DNA of 64,000 bases, from the NCBI GenBank assembly GCA_023634235.1, contig JAMKCF010000013.1:124001-188000 (forward strand), read 5' to 3'. This document shows positions 45,401 to 60,400 of the stretch, piece after piece. Source of the DNA: Pisaster brevispinus. Lineage: Eukaryota > Echinodermata > Asteroidea > Forcipulatida > Asteriidae. Within the stretch, counting starts at the first letter, position 1. Every line of letters begins with the position of its first letter. The notes under the pieces are model-generated. The model ran no database searches and was not told the origin of the DNA. It saw only the letters and a program-made list of their open reading frames with translations. Position numbers and translations under genes: made by a program.

Positions 45401-48400
45401 TTGGCTGCTCGCCAGGCTTCAAGCTGATTGGTCGACCCATCAGAGAGTGTTTTGAGAATGCTACCTGGAGTGGGGAACCGGTTGTTTGCAAAGGTGATTT
45501 CCTAATTATTCTACAGTTCATTGCAGTTAACGATGGATGCTGAGATCTATTGGTACATCTCAAAAGATGTAATTTACAAAACTAAATTCAAAAGTGAATT
45601 CTACGTAAACTTATTTAGTTTAAATTTATAAGTGTAATTTTAGAGCTCTTTGGATAAAAGACAGCAAATAACCAGATTTCAAACATCAAAAGAATTTGTT
45701 ATGACGAAAACTTTGAGAAGTTTCGTGAACTCAACACTGTGATCTTCTCTTTTGCAGTGAAGACTTGCCCATCCCTTCTGAAGATTCCAAATGGATCCGT
45801 CCACTGCACTAAGGAAGGCTTTGTGTTCGATGCGGAATGTACCACTCTCTGCGATAGGGGGTTTGTCCTAGTGGGATCCAAGATGAGACGGTGCCTGCCA
45901 ATTGCTATGTGGGACGGACTCCCCTCTGCCTGTAGAGGTAAGTTGAAACACTTTTGGTGAAAATGTGGAAGGATTCCTGTATAGATATTTGTTAATGAAA
46001 CAGCTTTGCCATTTCAGCTACCAGTTTATGGTTCCTCATTTAATATGAAACCAAGTATCAAAGGACCTTTGCTGTTTCTTGTTCTTCGGGCCTTCCTGAA
46101 ACAGATCAGCTCCTTAGGAGTATGCAGCACCAGCAGCCAAGGGACGGTCAGGTTGTCAACCATGCAGATCAACAACCTCTACTTTCACTTTTACTCTTTG
46201 ATGATGAGAAGCAAGTGTCTTGCCTAAGGACGTGTGTGTCATGAATGGGATTCGAACCCCTTCTCTAATAAGGTCTAGTGAACGAGACTCAAGTTCTGCG
46301 CAACCTCACTTTTGTATTTTTTTCCAGGTGCTGTATTATGGTTGCTCAGCTTCCGTTAATTCTGAAGAATTAGGCGCCAGGAGTGTTAATTATTATAATT
46401 TTATTCTTAATATCGAGTAATAAACCACAGATCTCTCTGCTGCCGCTGCCCAGGTTGTATCATAAACTTGGTTGTGATCCCTGGCTATATGGCAGTTACA
46501 GGTTGAATGGCTTCTGACTGGCACCCCTGAACAAAGCTATATTGACAAATAGGGAGACTGCCAACATAGGGCTAGAGTGCTTGCACATTAATCCAGAAGT
46601 CACAGGTTCAAGTCTCGCTCCAGTAAATTTGTCTATGCTCAACCCAAAATTATTTTATTCTTAATCTACAAAAACATTTACTTTAGCCATTCTGATCACT
46701 TTTCCCCTCCTCTAGCTGTGACATGCCCCCCTGTAGAGTCTATCCCCCACGCCTCCCTGCTACCCGACGCCTGCAGTTCAGAGAGACAGACGTTTGGGAC
46801 AGAATGCCGCACCATCTGCGATCCAGGTTATCGCCTTTCAGATGAGAGAGAAGATACCCACCAATGCTTAGCGTCGGGGTTGTGGAACCGAAAAGCCAAC
46901 AGAAATAACATTTGCTTGGGTAAATATATCAATGAAACATATGTGCTGATTTGCTCTAACGGCTTTCTAAATATGCTTTAGTCACCAATGAGGGCGCTAA
47001 ATAATTGCGATTTTGTTATTATCCAACAGATGTTACAACTCCTGACATACTTTGTCCGGATGACATCACTATTGACGCAAATCCAAACGACAATGTAGCC
47101 AATGTGTCGTGGTCGGACCCTCTGACTTTGGACAACTCCGGTGAGGTGCCCTCAGTAACCGTCACCCCGTCTGTCCGCTCCCCGTGGCTGTTCACAATCG
47201 GGGAGACATTCATTACGTACTTTGCGACAGACAGGGCCGGGAACAGTGGGAGCTGCAGCTTTGTAATCACAGTTGTTGGTGAGACTAGCTTACATTCACA
47301 TATTATGATGTGGTCTATGTATACCATTTAATCATCCCTTAACCTAAACAAAGAATTAACGTTTTTTTCAAAACGGGACAGTTTTTGTATAAACAGTAAA
47401 CAATTTCAGTGATAGTGGTGCTAGTTTTAAAGTTGATGCTTTGGGTCTTTAATAGTTGAGCTTGTCTGAGTTTATTTTCAAAACTTTATCATTTTAACCC
47501 ACGTAACACTCATTGCTGCATTACAATAACATTCAGTATTTAATAGTATAAACATATTCCCAATAAATTGTATACTGTTAGAAAGAGTACATATTCTTTT
47601 TAACGTATTGTATATTTTGCCATGTATCCCATCTCATATCACTAGTAATGAGAATATAAAGAAAGACACTACCCTGTCCCTGCTCTATGCTTAGTGTTAA
47701 TCTGGATGTTCTTGTTGCCTGTAAGCATATTCAGCTTTTGTGTGCTCTGCAGAATGCCACGCTGTTAGGCTTATATAAATTAACATTTTTACATGTTGTG
47801 TCTTGAAATATTAGCCTGAAACAAAGCAGTACCTTGGATTATGTTTTTGTTTATGTTATTTTATTTTAGCGGTGTGTCAAAATGTGGTTTTATGTATTTT
47901 TATATATTTCTATATAAACTTTTCACACCAGGAAAAGGAATTTCATGTACTTTTTAACAAGACTAACAAACATTTGAATTGAATTGAAAGATCCCAAAAG
48001 TTGTTTGAGATGAACAGAGTTTGCTTTGCTTATACAGTTTTAACTTATTCTGCTAACTCATCAAGCTTGCAAATGGCATAAAATATCAAATACCTCGAAA
48101 GAAGTTTGTGTGCAATGTTTGACTTCTTGACTTTTACAGATAGCCAGCCTCCGGTAATCGAGCGGTGTCGCTCACCGGGAGTTGTCCTCTCCACAGACCA
48201 CGACACCCAGGTCTCTTGGGAGGAGCCACAATTCTCGGATAACTCGGGCAGCCCTGTGACGGTGTCGCGATCCCATAGACCCGGCTTGTCTATGTCCTGG
48301 GGGACCACAAGGGTGGAGTATGTCGCCAGCGACAGCACAGGGAACACTAAGAGTTGTCACATAACTGTGAATGTTCAACGTGAGTGCAAAATGATAAATG

Positions 48401-51400
48401 TATTGAAAATTGGGGTACTCTGTTTTATATCAAGAGCAGGGATGTAATTTATCCGTTTTTTCCGGAAATCCGTTTTTTTTTTCTTTTTTCTTTTTTAACA
48501 CCCCCCCCAAAAAAAAAATAATAATAATAAAAATAATAATAGAAATTTCTTCTTTTTTTTAAGTAAGATCAAATTAATAAAAACATGACGATAAAACCAA
48601 CTAGAACACCCCAGATTGCAGAGTAGGGCTATTAAAACCAAAGCTAAATGTATATGAAGAAGGCTTCGGGCTCGCAAGCTTTTACTCTTGCGCTTACAGT
48701 TTAGGGTATTTTTTTAAACAGCCTATCACATCCCTGATCAAGAGTTTTGTATGATTCTAATAAAAGTTTAAGAACCCCTTTGGTCTTTTCTACCATTATT
48801 CAAGATAATAATGACCATTTTAAAACCATATTTACACTAAGTTAACTTCAATTTATCCAAGATGTTCACATTATTGTTTTGCGTAAACTTACCCACAGAA
48901 AGTGCCTGCACCATGCCAGATAGTCCACAGGGCGGCCGAGCAGATTGTGTGAACTCCAACGGTGGTATAGAGTGCTCCCTGGGGTGTGATGATGGGTACG
49001 CCTTCCCCATCGAGCCAGAGTCTATCTACAGCTGCTCAGGGGATGGACGATGGAGTCCCAGTCACGGCATGCCATGGGAGGACTGTGCAAGTATGACAAA
49101 AGTTTTCTACTTGTTTATTTTTTTTTCTTCCACCATTAATGGGAAGGTATACGTTTGGTAACGAGTCTGAAAAATTAATGGCAATAAAAACTTATTTGGT
49201 AAGAAGTACAGCAGCTTTAGATAGTATAATGCATTTTGAGAAACTTTTCACTCGTACTGCAGTTATGGAAAAATATATCACTTTTTATCCCAAAAATTTG
49301 AATCTGAGAAGCATTACGGCCGTAACGCTTTTCAGAGTGTGTATTCCTATCAAAGGAAATATTCTTCCTGCGTTAAAATATTTGCTCCAGTTTTTCAGTG
49401 ATTTCTCAAAAACGCGACCACCTTTGAAGTGAAATTTTCACAGGTTAGTTTTATTGTACACACCTACATTTATATAGGATTAAAACAATCAAATGGTTCC
49501 AAAAACCAAAGGTATACTTTGCCTTTAAGTCAATAAACCCATGATGAATAAATTCCCGAATTCATCCCTTTGTGTGTTAGGTCCAGCAGAGCTGCCTACT
49601 CTTCCTGATTCTGCAGAAAGTTCCCTGAACAAAAAACAACCATTTCATGTTCTGATGAACAAATTTGAAGATCTCTCCGATTATGGAAACAAAATTATGG
49701 GGAAAAAACGATTATGAAAAAAAAACCACCATTTCATGTTCTGATGAACAAATTTGAAGATCTCTCCGATTATTGAAAACAAAATTATTATCTAAATGTC
49801 TCCCTGGTTGGTGTACAAAATCTCCCTGATTGCAAGATGCAAATGTTGGTAGATCTGATTCAGTCGTGCACAGCTGATGTTTTGTATAGACCTTATGCAT
49901 TGGCATCATCAAGCCGCCATCTTATAGTAAAACGATGATGAAACAATCGAAGTGCACAGATTTGCACACGCGGCTCACAGGATTGGCCAATGAACAACCT
50001 CCTTTTGACCTCCAGGTGAGGGCGCCTTACTGACTGACATCACGTGCATAAGATCTATTGGGCGGCCAAGCAAAGCAACCTCAAAAGAGTCTAACCAACA
50101 ATGTGGATGGTCCACTGTCCATGAGAGACAAATTGTTAATACAATGTAAAGGTTAGAAAACTCTTAAAGGAATTTCAATTTTGATTCTAGAATAATTTGA
50201 TCCACCTTTGTAGAAAAGGAGAATCCCGACAATGCGACGCAGCCAGTGGTGTTCGGATTTCCGGTGAACTACTGCCATCAAGCACTTGCTAATCAGATGG
50301 CCGACAATATCAGAACATCTCAAGATAAAAGGGTACGTTAAATCAAGAAAGAGCACAGAGGGGGTTTGGTTGGTAATTTACTAGTCAAGGCGTCGGTCTA
50401 AATTTAAAAGCAGAGTGTCAAAACTTGATGTGAATTAAAAAAGAAAGGCTTTCTTATGATACTTTTACAAGTGAAAGATGAGTGAACAAATTAAAAATGT
50501 GGTGTTTTGTAATTTTTTGTCCCCTATTTACTCAATTCACTTAACCTCATTACCTCAAAAAATCTTAGCTGCATCATTTTGGGAGACAGTTTCCTTGTGT
50601 AGTCAGTTTTACTGTGTAGTTTGCATTTTTGGCGATGTGCCAATGTTTTCATCCTCGCCATATCTTTCCGTGCAATTTTGACTCCCAAAATGGCAGACCC
50701 TGGGGAGACAGTGTGAGGTCAGTGCGAGGGGTCAATAGACTTTCGGATCGCTCAAAAATAACTTTTCTTCAAAATGTCCAAAACCATGGTCAAGACCCTG
50801 ATGGAGGATAGTGGTGCAGCAACTGCTGATCAACTGAAGATACTGATGATCGAATGGGACTGCTTCCGACATTGTGCTCAATACAAGCGCAACTTGTAGT
50901 CGATCATTGATGATGGTCATGATGAACACAACGGCTGCTGCCAACAGCCATTAGCCAGAGCCATGTCGCAGTTTATTTCTCTCAACTGGTTCAGCCTTTT
51001 TTTCATGATACTTGCAGAGTCATGTAATTTCTCAGGATTGTTTCTGGTTTCAGAATTTTCTTAACCTCTTTCCTTCAGCCTTTAAATGTTCTTGGAAGAA
51101 TTAAAGCAGTTTGGGGTTGAACAAAGAAATTTGACTGGAGTAGGATTTGAACCAACGACCTCCGGTTTAATGTGCCATGGTTAAGAATTAGAGCAGTCAC
51201 TAAATAGAGAAAGAAATAGTCCACATTGTAACCAAACCTGCAGTGTTGTGTTTCTTGTAATTTAAACCAAGAGCATTATAACATCTGGGAGGTTCAGGGT
51301 CTAGAGTAAGAGGGACCCACAACCAAAAGCCATTTTTCATTCAGGAGCTTTTACATTCATCAAATCTCATCCCTGTACGTCGTTTTTGTTGTAATAAAAA

Positions 51401-54400
51401 TTTTATAATAAAAATCTGTGTTTTAGGAGGGAAGTATCTGCAATGGGCCGGTGGATTGCCGATTTGCTGGTGTCAAAGTCAACTGTCGACCAAAAGGTAC
51501 TCTTGTTATGTTTCCTGTTTCCGATAGTATCTGGTTCTTATTTCTAAAAAGGGCCCGCACTATTTGCCTCTGTTTGATAATATTAAAGTATTATTGAAGT
51601 GTTTCTGCTTATTGAAAATTAACAAGCTTACTATTAATAACAAGTTTGTGTTTTTAGAAAGCACACAGATGCATGACAATTGGGCCCCATTTCCTTGCTC
51701 TGCTTACTGTAAGTGAGCAAAATGTGCTTAACGTAAGGCTACTTCACAGGTTAGGAAGGGATTATTTTGTGTGCGTTCTTCCTACTAAGCATTCTTTGCT
51801 TACCCAGCTGAGAAATTCAGCACTTTCACTGTATAAGCGCTGGTATGTAAATCAAATTTAATATTTTTTTCCAAAAGTACCCTCTATCAAGACCTGCTGA
51901 TGGATTCTGTTTGATCCAAAGGTTAGGATTGAGTTGCTCTGAAATAATGTGCTCAGTTTTAAGATGATAGAAAGTGTCTTGTCTGTTCTGCAAGGTATTG
52001 GTGGTTTGGTTGGTGATTCGACATCGATAATCAACTCGCCGTCATCAGGCAGCAACAGGCAGCAGCTACGAGGAGACATTGACCTGAGAAGACAGCACTT
52101 TGAGAAGTTGAAGAGTTTGCCAAGTGTGTATGTTGAGATGAATATTACAGGTCAGTAGGTTCCTGACACCAGGGATTTTAAATTTATTTGTTCATGGCTC
52201 CGCCTATTTCCATTCAATAATCTTTTATTTTCTCCTACCATCTTAAAATTTGTGATCTTTAAATTGCTTCTCACTTTTGTTTTGTTCTGGTCTCGGGAGA
52301 AGAGCATAACTTTAGTTTCTATGCTGTCTTCTCCTGTGAGTTTGTTTCACCTGCATCTGTATTATTTCTTTATATCACATTTTAGTTATTTACTATTACT
52401 AATCGTTAATCTTGATTACTGCTGTTTTATTTAACGCAACTGCAGCATTTTCCAGCAGTCTGGGTGCTCCACCACTGGAGGGATTCATCTCCTCTAGATG
52501 TGACCTCCATTTAGACCCAATTTAGTCTCTATGCTCTTTTATTCTTTCGATTATTTGTTGTTGTACAAATGAAAGTAAGACAAATTTGTTTTTACGAATG
52601 TTTGTGAAATCGCTTTTCTTTCCTCCAGAGAGGGACCTGCTATGGTGTCAACCAACTTTTTCAAATTTTAAAAGCAATCGTCATAACAACATTTTCCTTA
52701 CTTAGCAGGATTTTGTGTTTTAATCTTGAAGGTAAAATCAAGCTTCCAGATGATGTCACTTCAGTGGACGACGATACATACCAAGAGTTTCGCCGCTCCC
52801 TTTCCAGCGCGTCCAACAACATACTGGAAACTATACTAGAGGATGGTAGCGTCCCCCCTGGCATGGGAACGACGCCAGATACTAATTCTATTATCGTCAT
52901 TCCAACCCAACCTATTCCTGTCTGCCGACCGGGGAACATTTTGCTCGGATTGAGCCAATGCTGTGAGTCTTTTTAACTATCCTCAAAGATACTTCTACTG
53001 TAAATAATGTAGCTGGTAATTTATTTGAGTCAATGAAACAACTGTTTTAAATGTGGTTAGTATTTTTTTTTTGTGCATTTAGGCAAACGGAGGCAGATAT
53101 CATAGGATGTTAGCTACTCTTGGTGCTTAAAAACGTGTGCATGTCTTTGGCGTACCAGCGCTGTTGCAGTTTATGTAAGGGGTCTATCCTTTGCAAGACC
53201 TGTCAAAAATGTTTCTGTAAATATTTTCCACCATTAGTGATCATAAACACAAGTCTGCTTACTTCTAATATACTTTCCTGTTTCCACACATTTCCCTATC
53301 TCTCCATCAACAGTAGAGTGTGCAGCTGGTACTTTTCTCAACAGCGTTACAAAAGAGTGCGAACGCTGCCCTCAAGGATCTTACCAAAGCCAACCCGGCC
53401 AGATGGAGTGCGTAACGTGTCCACCCGGTACATCAACAGTCAGTACAAGATCCAAGTCACTTCAGGAATGTAAAGGTAGAACAAAAAATTCCTCCTGAGA
53501 AATCTTATTTTGTCACAATTTGGCCTTGACTGCTTCTGTTACACCAGTAGACTTGTCTATGGGTGTTGTGTGGTCATTGAACCTTCCAAAAAGACTCTGC
53601 TAGGGTTGAGGCAATTTTTAGGTGTTCGTGCAACATGTGCACGAACACCTATTGTTTTTGTTCTGTTTTTTTTTTTTTTTTTTTTTCTTCTCCATCTTCT
53701 TCTTCCCTAGAACTCTTCTCTACAGCATAACTCAACATTGAAACTGAATTGAACCTTGAAACTCATCAGACAGTTGATCCTCAATATGAAGACGGCACAG
53801 TTGTCATGACGTCATGATGACGTCATCAGGTGTCGAATTACAAGGTTTTTAAAGTTGAAAAATGACTATTTTCTATTCACTGTATCTTCGTGAATTTGAA
53901 AGCTAGGATGCTCATAATTGGGCATCTTATAAATCAAGACTGGGCTAACATTTGAAAAGTTAACGCCAAAATCGTACGACCTTTACTTCCGGTCTTAACG
54001 GAAGGTCAAAGTCTGCGTTTTAGGGTCTTTTTTAATTTTGGTCATAACTCAAAATTAAAATTGATTTTAACCTTGAAACTCATCAGACAATTGAACCTTG
54101 ATATGAGGACGACACAGACTTAATGACGTTATGATGACGTCATCGGGTGTCGAATTACAAGGTTTTTAAAGTAAAAAAAGACCTTTTTCTATTTGCTGTA
54201 TCTTCGTAAATTTCAAAGGTATGATGTTCATAATTGGGCATATGATAGATCAAGACTGGGGCATCATTTGAAAAGTTAACGTCAAAATCGTATGACCTTA
54301 ACTTCCGGGTCGTTACCCTGGGTCGAAGTTTGCCTTCGTTGATTTTCCTTTAAAAAATCATGTTTTGGGCTTTTTTACGGCATTACTCAAGATTAAAAGT

Positions 54401-57400
54401 TACCTGAACATTGAAACTCATCGGACACTTAAATCTTAGCATCAAGACGACACAAACTTAATTATGTCATAATGACGTCACCTGGTATTGAATTACATTA
54501 AATCAAAGTTTAATATTTGTAAAAAATCATAACTCATGAACCACATGTCGGATTTTTACAATCTACACATCATCGGATTGGTCGTTAAAAGGTCAACAAA
54601 CGCTACACACAACATGACCCCATTTGACCTTGACTTCCGGTTCAAACCGGAAGTTGAAAATTTCAAAATTCAAATCTCAAAAACTACGGCATATTTTAAC
54701 ATGAATTTAGCATCAGGTTATAAATGAGTTATTCTGCCGAAACTTTTGCACAGAGATTATAGCATTTTAATCTTTGCATCTGGTCAAAACTGGGCGTCAA
54801 AGCGCATGTGTCTGTTGACTTTCATCGTGTGACAACGCATGATAGTGTAGGCCAACACAAACATTCGCCGACACTGTACACAGTAGCTGGCCGTTCCGCT
54901 CCCTTGTTTATAAGGTTCAAAGTCCACGCAGCCTTGCCAGTACATGTACATGTCACATGAGGGCGCTATATCACATGAATGGTCATTATTTACAGAGCTC
55001 AACTAATGATAGTCCGTGTAATAATTGAAAAATTCATAACTCCTTAACCACACGTTGGATTTTCACAATCCAAACGTCGTCTGAACGGTCTTGATAAATC
55101 AAACACGCGCTACACAAAATATGACCCATTTGACCTTAACTTCCGGTTCAACTTCAAGCCGGAAGTTGAAATTTCATGTTTCAAAAAATCATAACTTCTG
55201 AACCACACATTGGATTTGTACAATCTATGCATCATTTGGAAGGTATGAAACGATACACAAAATGTTATGCCATTTGACCTTGACTTCCGGTTCATACCGG
55301 AAGATGAATTTAATAATTAAAAAAGTATAACTCCTCAACCACTCATTGTATTTATATCAAGTAAACGTCATCAGCAAGAGCTCTTTAGACTTAACAAACG
55401 ATACACAGTGTGACCTCGTTTAACACTGACTTCCGGTTCAAACCGGAAGTTAAAAAATAATGTTTCAAAAAATCATAACTTCTCAGGCACACTTTGGTTT
55501 TTTTGCAATCTTTACATCATTGGCAAAGTATTTATCAACTTAAGAAATGACACACAGAATGGGACCCAATTTGACTTTGACTTCTGGTTCAAACCGGATG
55601 ATCAAATTCAATATTTGAAATAATCATAACTCCTGAACCACACATTGCATTTTTATTAACTACACGGCATTACAAAGGGCACAAATCAGGTTGATAAAAT
55701 GAAATATTGTTCAATCATAATTTGATGACATCATCGATCACGAACACCGTGTTTTTGTAGCAAACAAAAATTGAATGTCTAGTTATTTTATTTTTTGTTT
55801 GTGCATTTTTCTGGCCTGTGATGTGTGGTTGGTTTTTACCTGAATTCTGAGTTTAAAATAAAGTATCCTCTGCCTTCTAACTGCCCACCGAGGGAATGGA
55901 GAAATATTTGTTCCCAACACTAGTTTTCCATTGATGGTGGCATAAAGAAGCTTGGATTCCTCTTTTTTGAAAGTTCAGTAATCACCATTTCTACTCCAAG
56001 AGATCACTATTCTTTCAGGGGCCAATTTCGCAAAGATTTAAGATTGATCTCACGATGTGTTTCAATGTTAATTGCTAAGCAAAGTGTGATGTCACAATAC
56101 AAATCACTAGGGTGATATACTGACAACTCATCTTAAGATGAGTTTTATTGCTTTGTGAAATCCAGCCCTGGACTTGTACCTTTGTACAGTCACACTCTTA
56201 CTGTGCTGTTTTGTTCAAGAATTTCCCAAAAGCAAACCAGAACACACCTAAAGAGTGAAAAGTTTCAATGAGTCTGTATGGTTTTGTTTTGGTTTTGGTT
56301 CTAATGACTATGGTGTTTATTTTACAGTGGCAGATATACTAACTACTATCACCAATAATAAGCATTGTATACTCAGTGCTTTCTGAGTCCTGCCTTAGAA
56401 AAATATCCAAAGTCATACTACCTAGGTGGGATTCGAACCCACAAACCCCTGCATTCTACAGCAGATGTCTTAACCACTAGACCACCGATTGTTTGTCTTG
56501 TCCTCTTTAGATGTTTGCAGTCAAGGCAGCTACTCCGATACTGGTCTGGATCAGTGTGAATCCTGCCCCAAAGGGACCTACCAACCCTACTCTGGCAGTC
56601 TGGACTGCATGCCATGCCCAGATGGGACGTCTACTCTCAAGACTGGCTCAATCTCACTGGCTGAGTGCACCGGTTAGTACGCTGGAATCATTACAATGAT
56701 CTATAGACCCCCTTGTATATGATGTCACAATTTCAAACAGCGCCCTCGTTAAGGCAAAAGGAGACAGATCATTGGACGACAGCTGCTCTTGATGCGTAAA
56801 AACGATACTCTTGATGCGCGTTATGCAAGGGGTCTATTGCGGGTCTATGATTTTTTTTTTCCTGCTGTTTAGAATTCTTACAGATCTCTCTGGCCGTCAA
56901 ACTGTCTTGAATGTGCTGTCTTACCATCGATGGAAGGACATAGCCATGTGGGAGCCAAGGCTGTGTCTGACTCAAGTTACTTGGGATACGCTATGGCCGT
57001 TGGCTGCAGCGGCTATGTCTATGGCCATTGGCTGCAGCGGCTATGTCTATGGCCGTTGGCTGCAGCGGCTACGTCTATGGCCATTGGCTGCAGCGGCTAC
57101 GTCTGTGGACTTTGGCTGCAGCCGCTACGTTGAAGAATAAGTCTTTTCAGCAATTCAGACATACACACTGCTAAAGCCACCAAGGCAGACTCGGCCTAAG
57201 TCTCTAAATTTTCATTTAGAGTAAGTTAGAAAGGCTGTCACTTCCTCCAAAATGTAACATCATTGCAGCTCAAGAGGATTTTTCTCTTAACCAAAAGCAA
57301 ACAGAGCTTTTCCTCTTTTTTTTCATTCAGTCTCACCCCTGAACTTCCTTAATTTGTGTTTTGGGGCAAAATGCATGGATGACGTTTGTTTTTATTATTT

Positions 57401-60400
57401 TTATTGCAGAGCCGTGCAAATCTGGTTTTGTCTCAAGGAGTGGTCTGGTGCCCTGCCTCCCATGCCCTGATGGCTATTACCAACCAGGGATTAGTAAGAC
57501 TTCCTGCTATAAGTGCCTTGGTATGATGGCTAACAGCGCTGTCACCACATGGGAGAGCTGTATCGGTGAGTTTGCCCATATGTGACCTGCTTGCCCAATT
57601 AAAGTTTTCGCTTTGCTTTGAACGATTTCGTACTTTTTTTTTTAGCAGAAAGGAGCTTTCCAACAATAACCGTGGCTTTTAAATGTATACATACCGTTGA
57701 CGCTGTATAAAAGCTCATTTGTGAAATTTGTTGGCATAAGCCAAGAGTTATGTTCATATTCAAGAGTTGTTCCATATAAAAAGTTGTCATACAAACAGTA
57801 TATTTACCCCCCCCCCTCAATCTCCATCATTTCACCTATCTTCCTCTATCTCTTCACTTTCTTTTTCAGGAACGGATCTGGATGGTTTCAACATCAGTTC
57901 TTTGGAAGTCGTTCCATTCAACGACTGTTTCTCCGTTCCTTGTTCAAACGGCGCAACATGCCAGGCTGTGTCAGCTGGCTATGTCTGCATATGTGCCCCA
58001 GGATACACAGGTAGGTGTCTAGGAATATCATCAAAATAACTGCCATTAATTAGGCACTTTTAACCCTTAAGAGACCCTAGCGACAGCAAGCGTCTTGTAC
58101 CGAAGTGCCCATAGCGGCTGCAAATGGCTACAGGATTTGATTTACTTCAGCTCAAATAAGAAGGTTAAAGTGGGCGAGTTTGTTGCCTTAATGCATTAAA
58201 GAAATGTACCTGGGCCCGTGGGGAAAAAAGTTTGAATATGCGCAAGACTTGCATGGTCTTCACTGTCTCTTTTTCATCTATAAAGTTGCATGTCTGTTTA
58301 ACATGTGAGGGAAACAAATTTTTGCATTCCAACGAGGCCCAATGTTCAAATACGCTCAAGATTTGATTAGTCTGTTGCTTTGGGTACCCTTTGTTTTTGC
58401 CATTGGTTCATTTGTAAAACTTTGATACATATTTGCAACTGGAAGTCCCATGCCCCTTCAGTGAAAAAGTATGAAGCCTCGGTATTAAATATTTTGCAAT
58501 AATTTGAGTCTCAACCTTTCGAACACCTCCCTCTGGAGTGAAAAAATAAGGGTCAGCATACTAGGTTTGAAAATGTGAAATGTTCGTTTGGTTGCTTTTT
58601 GTTTCCAGGAATAAGGTGTGACATTGAGATCAACGAATGTGAAAACGCACCATGTGAGAATGACGGCAATTGTGTGGATCGCCTGAATGGCTTTACCTGC
58701 ATCTGCAAACCAGGCTTTGCAGGTAAATTCTCTCAAAGTATAGATTTTATAATGTATGGTAAATGTTTGTCCTTATTCTACCTTGCATCGATAGATGGAT
58801 TGGAGCTGGTCTCATCTGTAGGCCAGCCCATTGGTCTAATAGTTTAATTATCTGCTGTAGCATGCAGAAGTTGTTGCGTTTGAATCTCAATTGAATCAAG
58901 ATGCCTCTCGGTACCCGGGAACTCTGAAAAGACAGGCCTGGATTTTATGGTCTCTGTTGCTCCTGGCCTTGGTCTTGGTGTCCCTTCAAAAGTTTCCAAT
59001 AGACTTTTTTTCAATGGATGTGCCCTTTGCAAAATGAAAATGGCCTTGTCCTTTCAAAGATGAAATTCCAGGCCTGACAGAGCTAGTTGGTTTATTCTCA
59101 ACATTTCAACAAGTGCCATAGCTGTAGCAAGGTGCCTTATTATAAACCCTCCTACTGTTGGTAACATTGTCCAGCCCAACCCTGTACTATATAGATGCAT
59201 TCACAGCATGGCATCATATTGCTGGCTGGCATATTTGATCTATAATTCAAAACCTCTGTGGATAATATTGAATGGTCAGACAGTAGGAGGGTTCACCGTG
59301 TACTATACCTATTCACCACATGATACCATATGGCAGGCTGGCATAGTTTATCATTCCTAATCACAGTGGATGATAATGAATGATCAGACAGTAGGAGGGT
59401 TGACTATGCACTTTATAATACTTTTATGTCAACTTATTGCCTTTTTTTTGCTCAGGGGAAACTTGTTCAGTTGATATTGATGAATGTAGACCCTACTCAT
59501 GTGAGAATGAAGGTAGATGTATTGACGGCATAGCCAGCTATCAGTGTGACTGCACCCAGGGTTATTCCGGTAAGAAACCAATCTTCAGGAATCATATCAA
59601 TTGGCCATGTGACCTGTGGCATCACATGTTTACAAAAGAGCCACAGGGCCTGGACTTCCTGCCGGCCAAATCTGTCCAAAGCTCAATGGAGGAAAACATC
59701 AAATCTTTCATTTTATGGAGACTGCAACTTACAACTTTTATCAACTTTATGAAGAATGGGGGCACATCTCAAAACTGGTCCAGGGGTTGATTTCACAAAG
59801 ATAGTCCTAACTATTAAGGACTAGTCCTAGGAGTTAATAAAAACTTAAGGCTTGTCCTAAGTTAGGACGAGTAACTCGTCCTAACTCGAGATAAGACTAG
59901 TCTTAACTCTTTGTGAAATCCACCCCAGCTCTTCTTGTGTTTTTTTTTTAAATTCTTGATTTTATGTGGTAATTATGATATGTGACCCGCTCTGCAAAAA
60001 AGGCCCGTAAGTCGCGCTATGCCTTTTCACGTAATGGGCTCGTCAATGTTGAAAGGGTGATAAATTTTTCGTTGGTGTGATTTTTTTATTATCCCTTTTT
60101 TGACATCGATGATATCCACACTTTCATAATTTGTAAGATTGAATGTTTATTTTGACCAATAAAGATGAAAAAAAAACGTGTTTTGTTGGTGGTTTGCGCG
60201 ATCGGTGTCCGCGGTTTTGGTGGAAAGTTGCGTCATTTTACACATCTGGCAGCACATTATTTGGAACCCCCCTATTATAATTTTGGTATCATCTGAAAGC
60301 TGAGGACGTTGCCTTTCTGTATGTGGACATAGAAAAGGTTAAAGGTCAAATGCAAAACCAAGGCAGGTTAATTTCTGACACGTATACAAAGGGCGCTTGT

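Larger units (their letters stand above)
53476..56510. other. SVEP1: SVEP1 intron 15
   Basis: 3.0 kb, largely the composite block 53619-55748, then a MITE and a tRNA-like SINE that reaches almost to the acceptor. Confidence 0.8.

Noticed and set aside
49581..49624. Possible extra SVEP1 exon ([13 protein letters not shown])
   Set aside because: Good acceptor, but it needs a poor donor (GTTCCC), and exon 10 joins directly to 50214 in phase and gives the DCAKK junction known from vertebrates.
56420..56491. Functional tRNA gene on the minus strand
   Set aside because: A and B boxes and the T arm are good, but the acceptor stem does not pair; best seen as a SINE remnant.
56930..57140. Ala/Gly/Tyr-rich ORFs
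   Set aside because: Produced by the 28-bp tandem repeat within an SVEP1 intron; no splice sites join them in phase.
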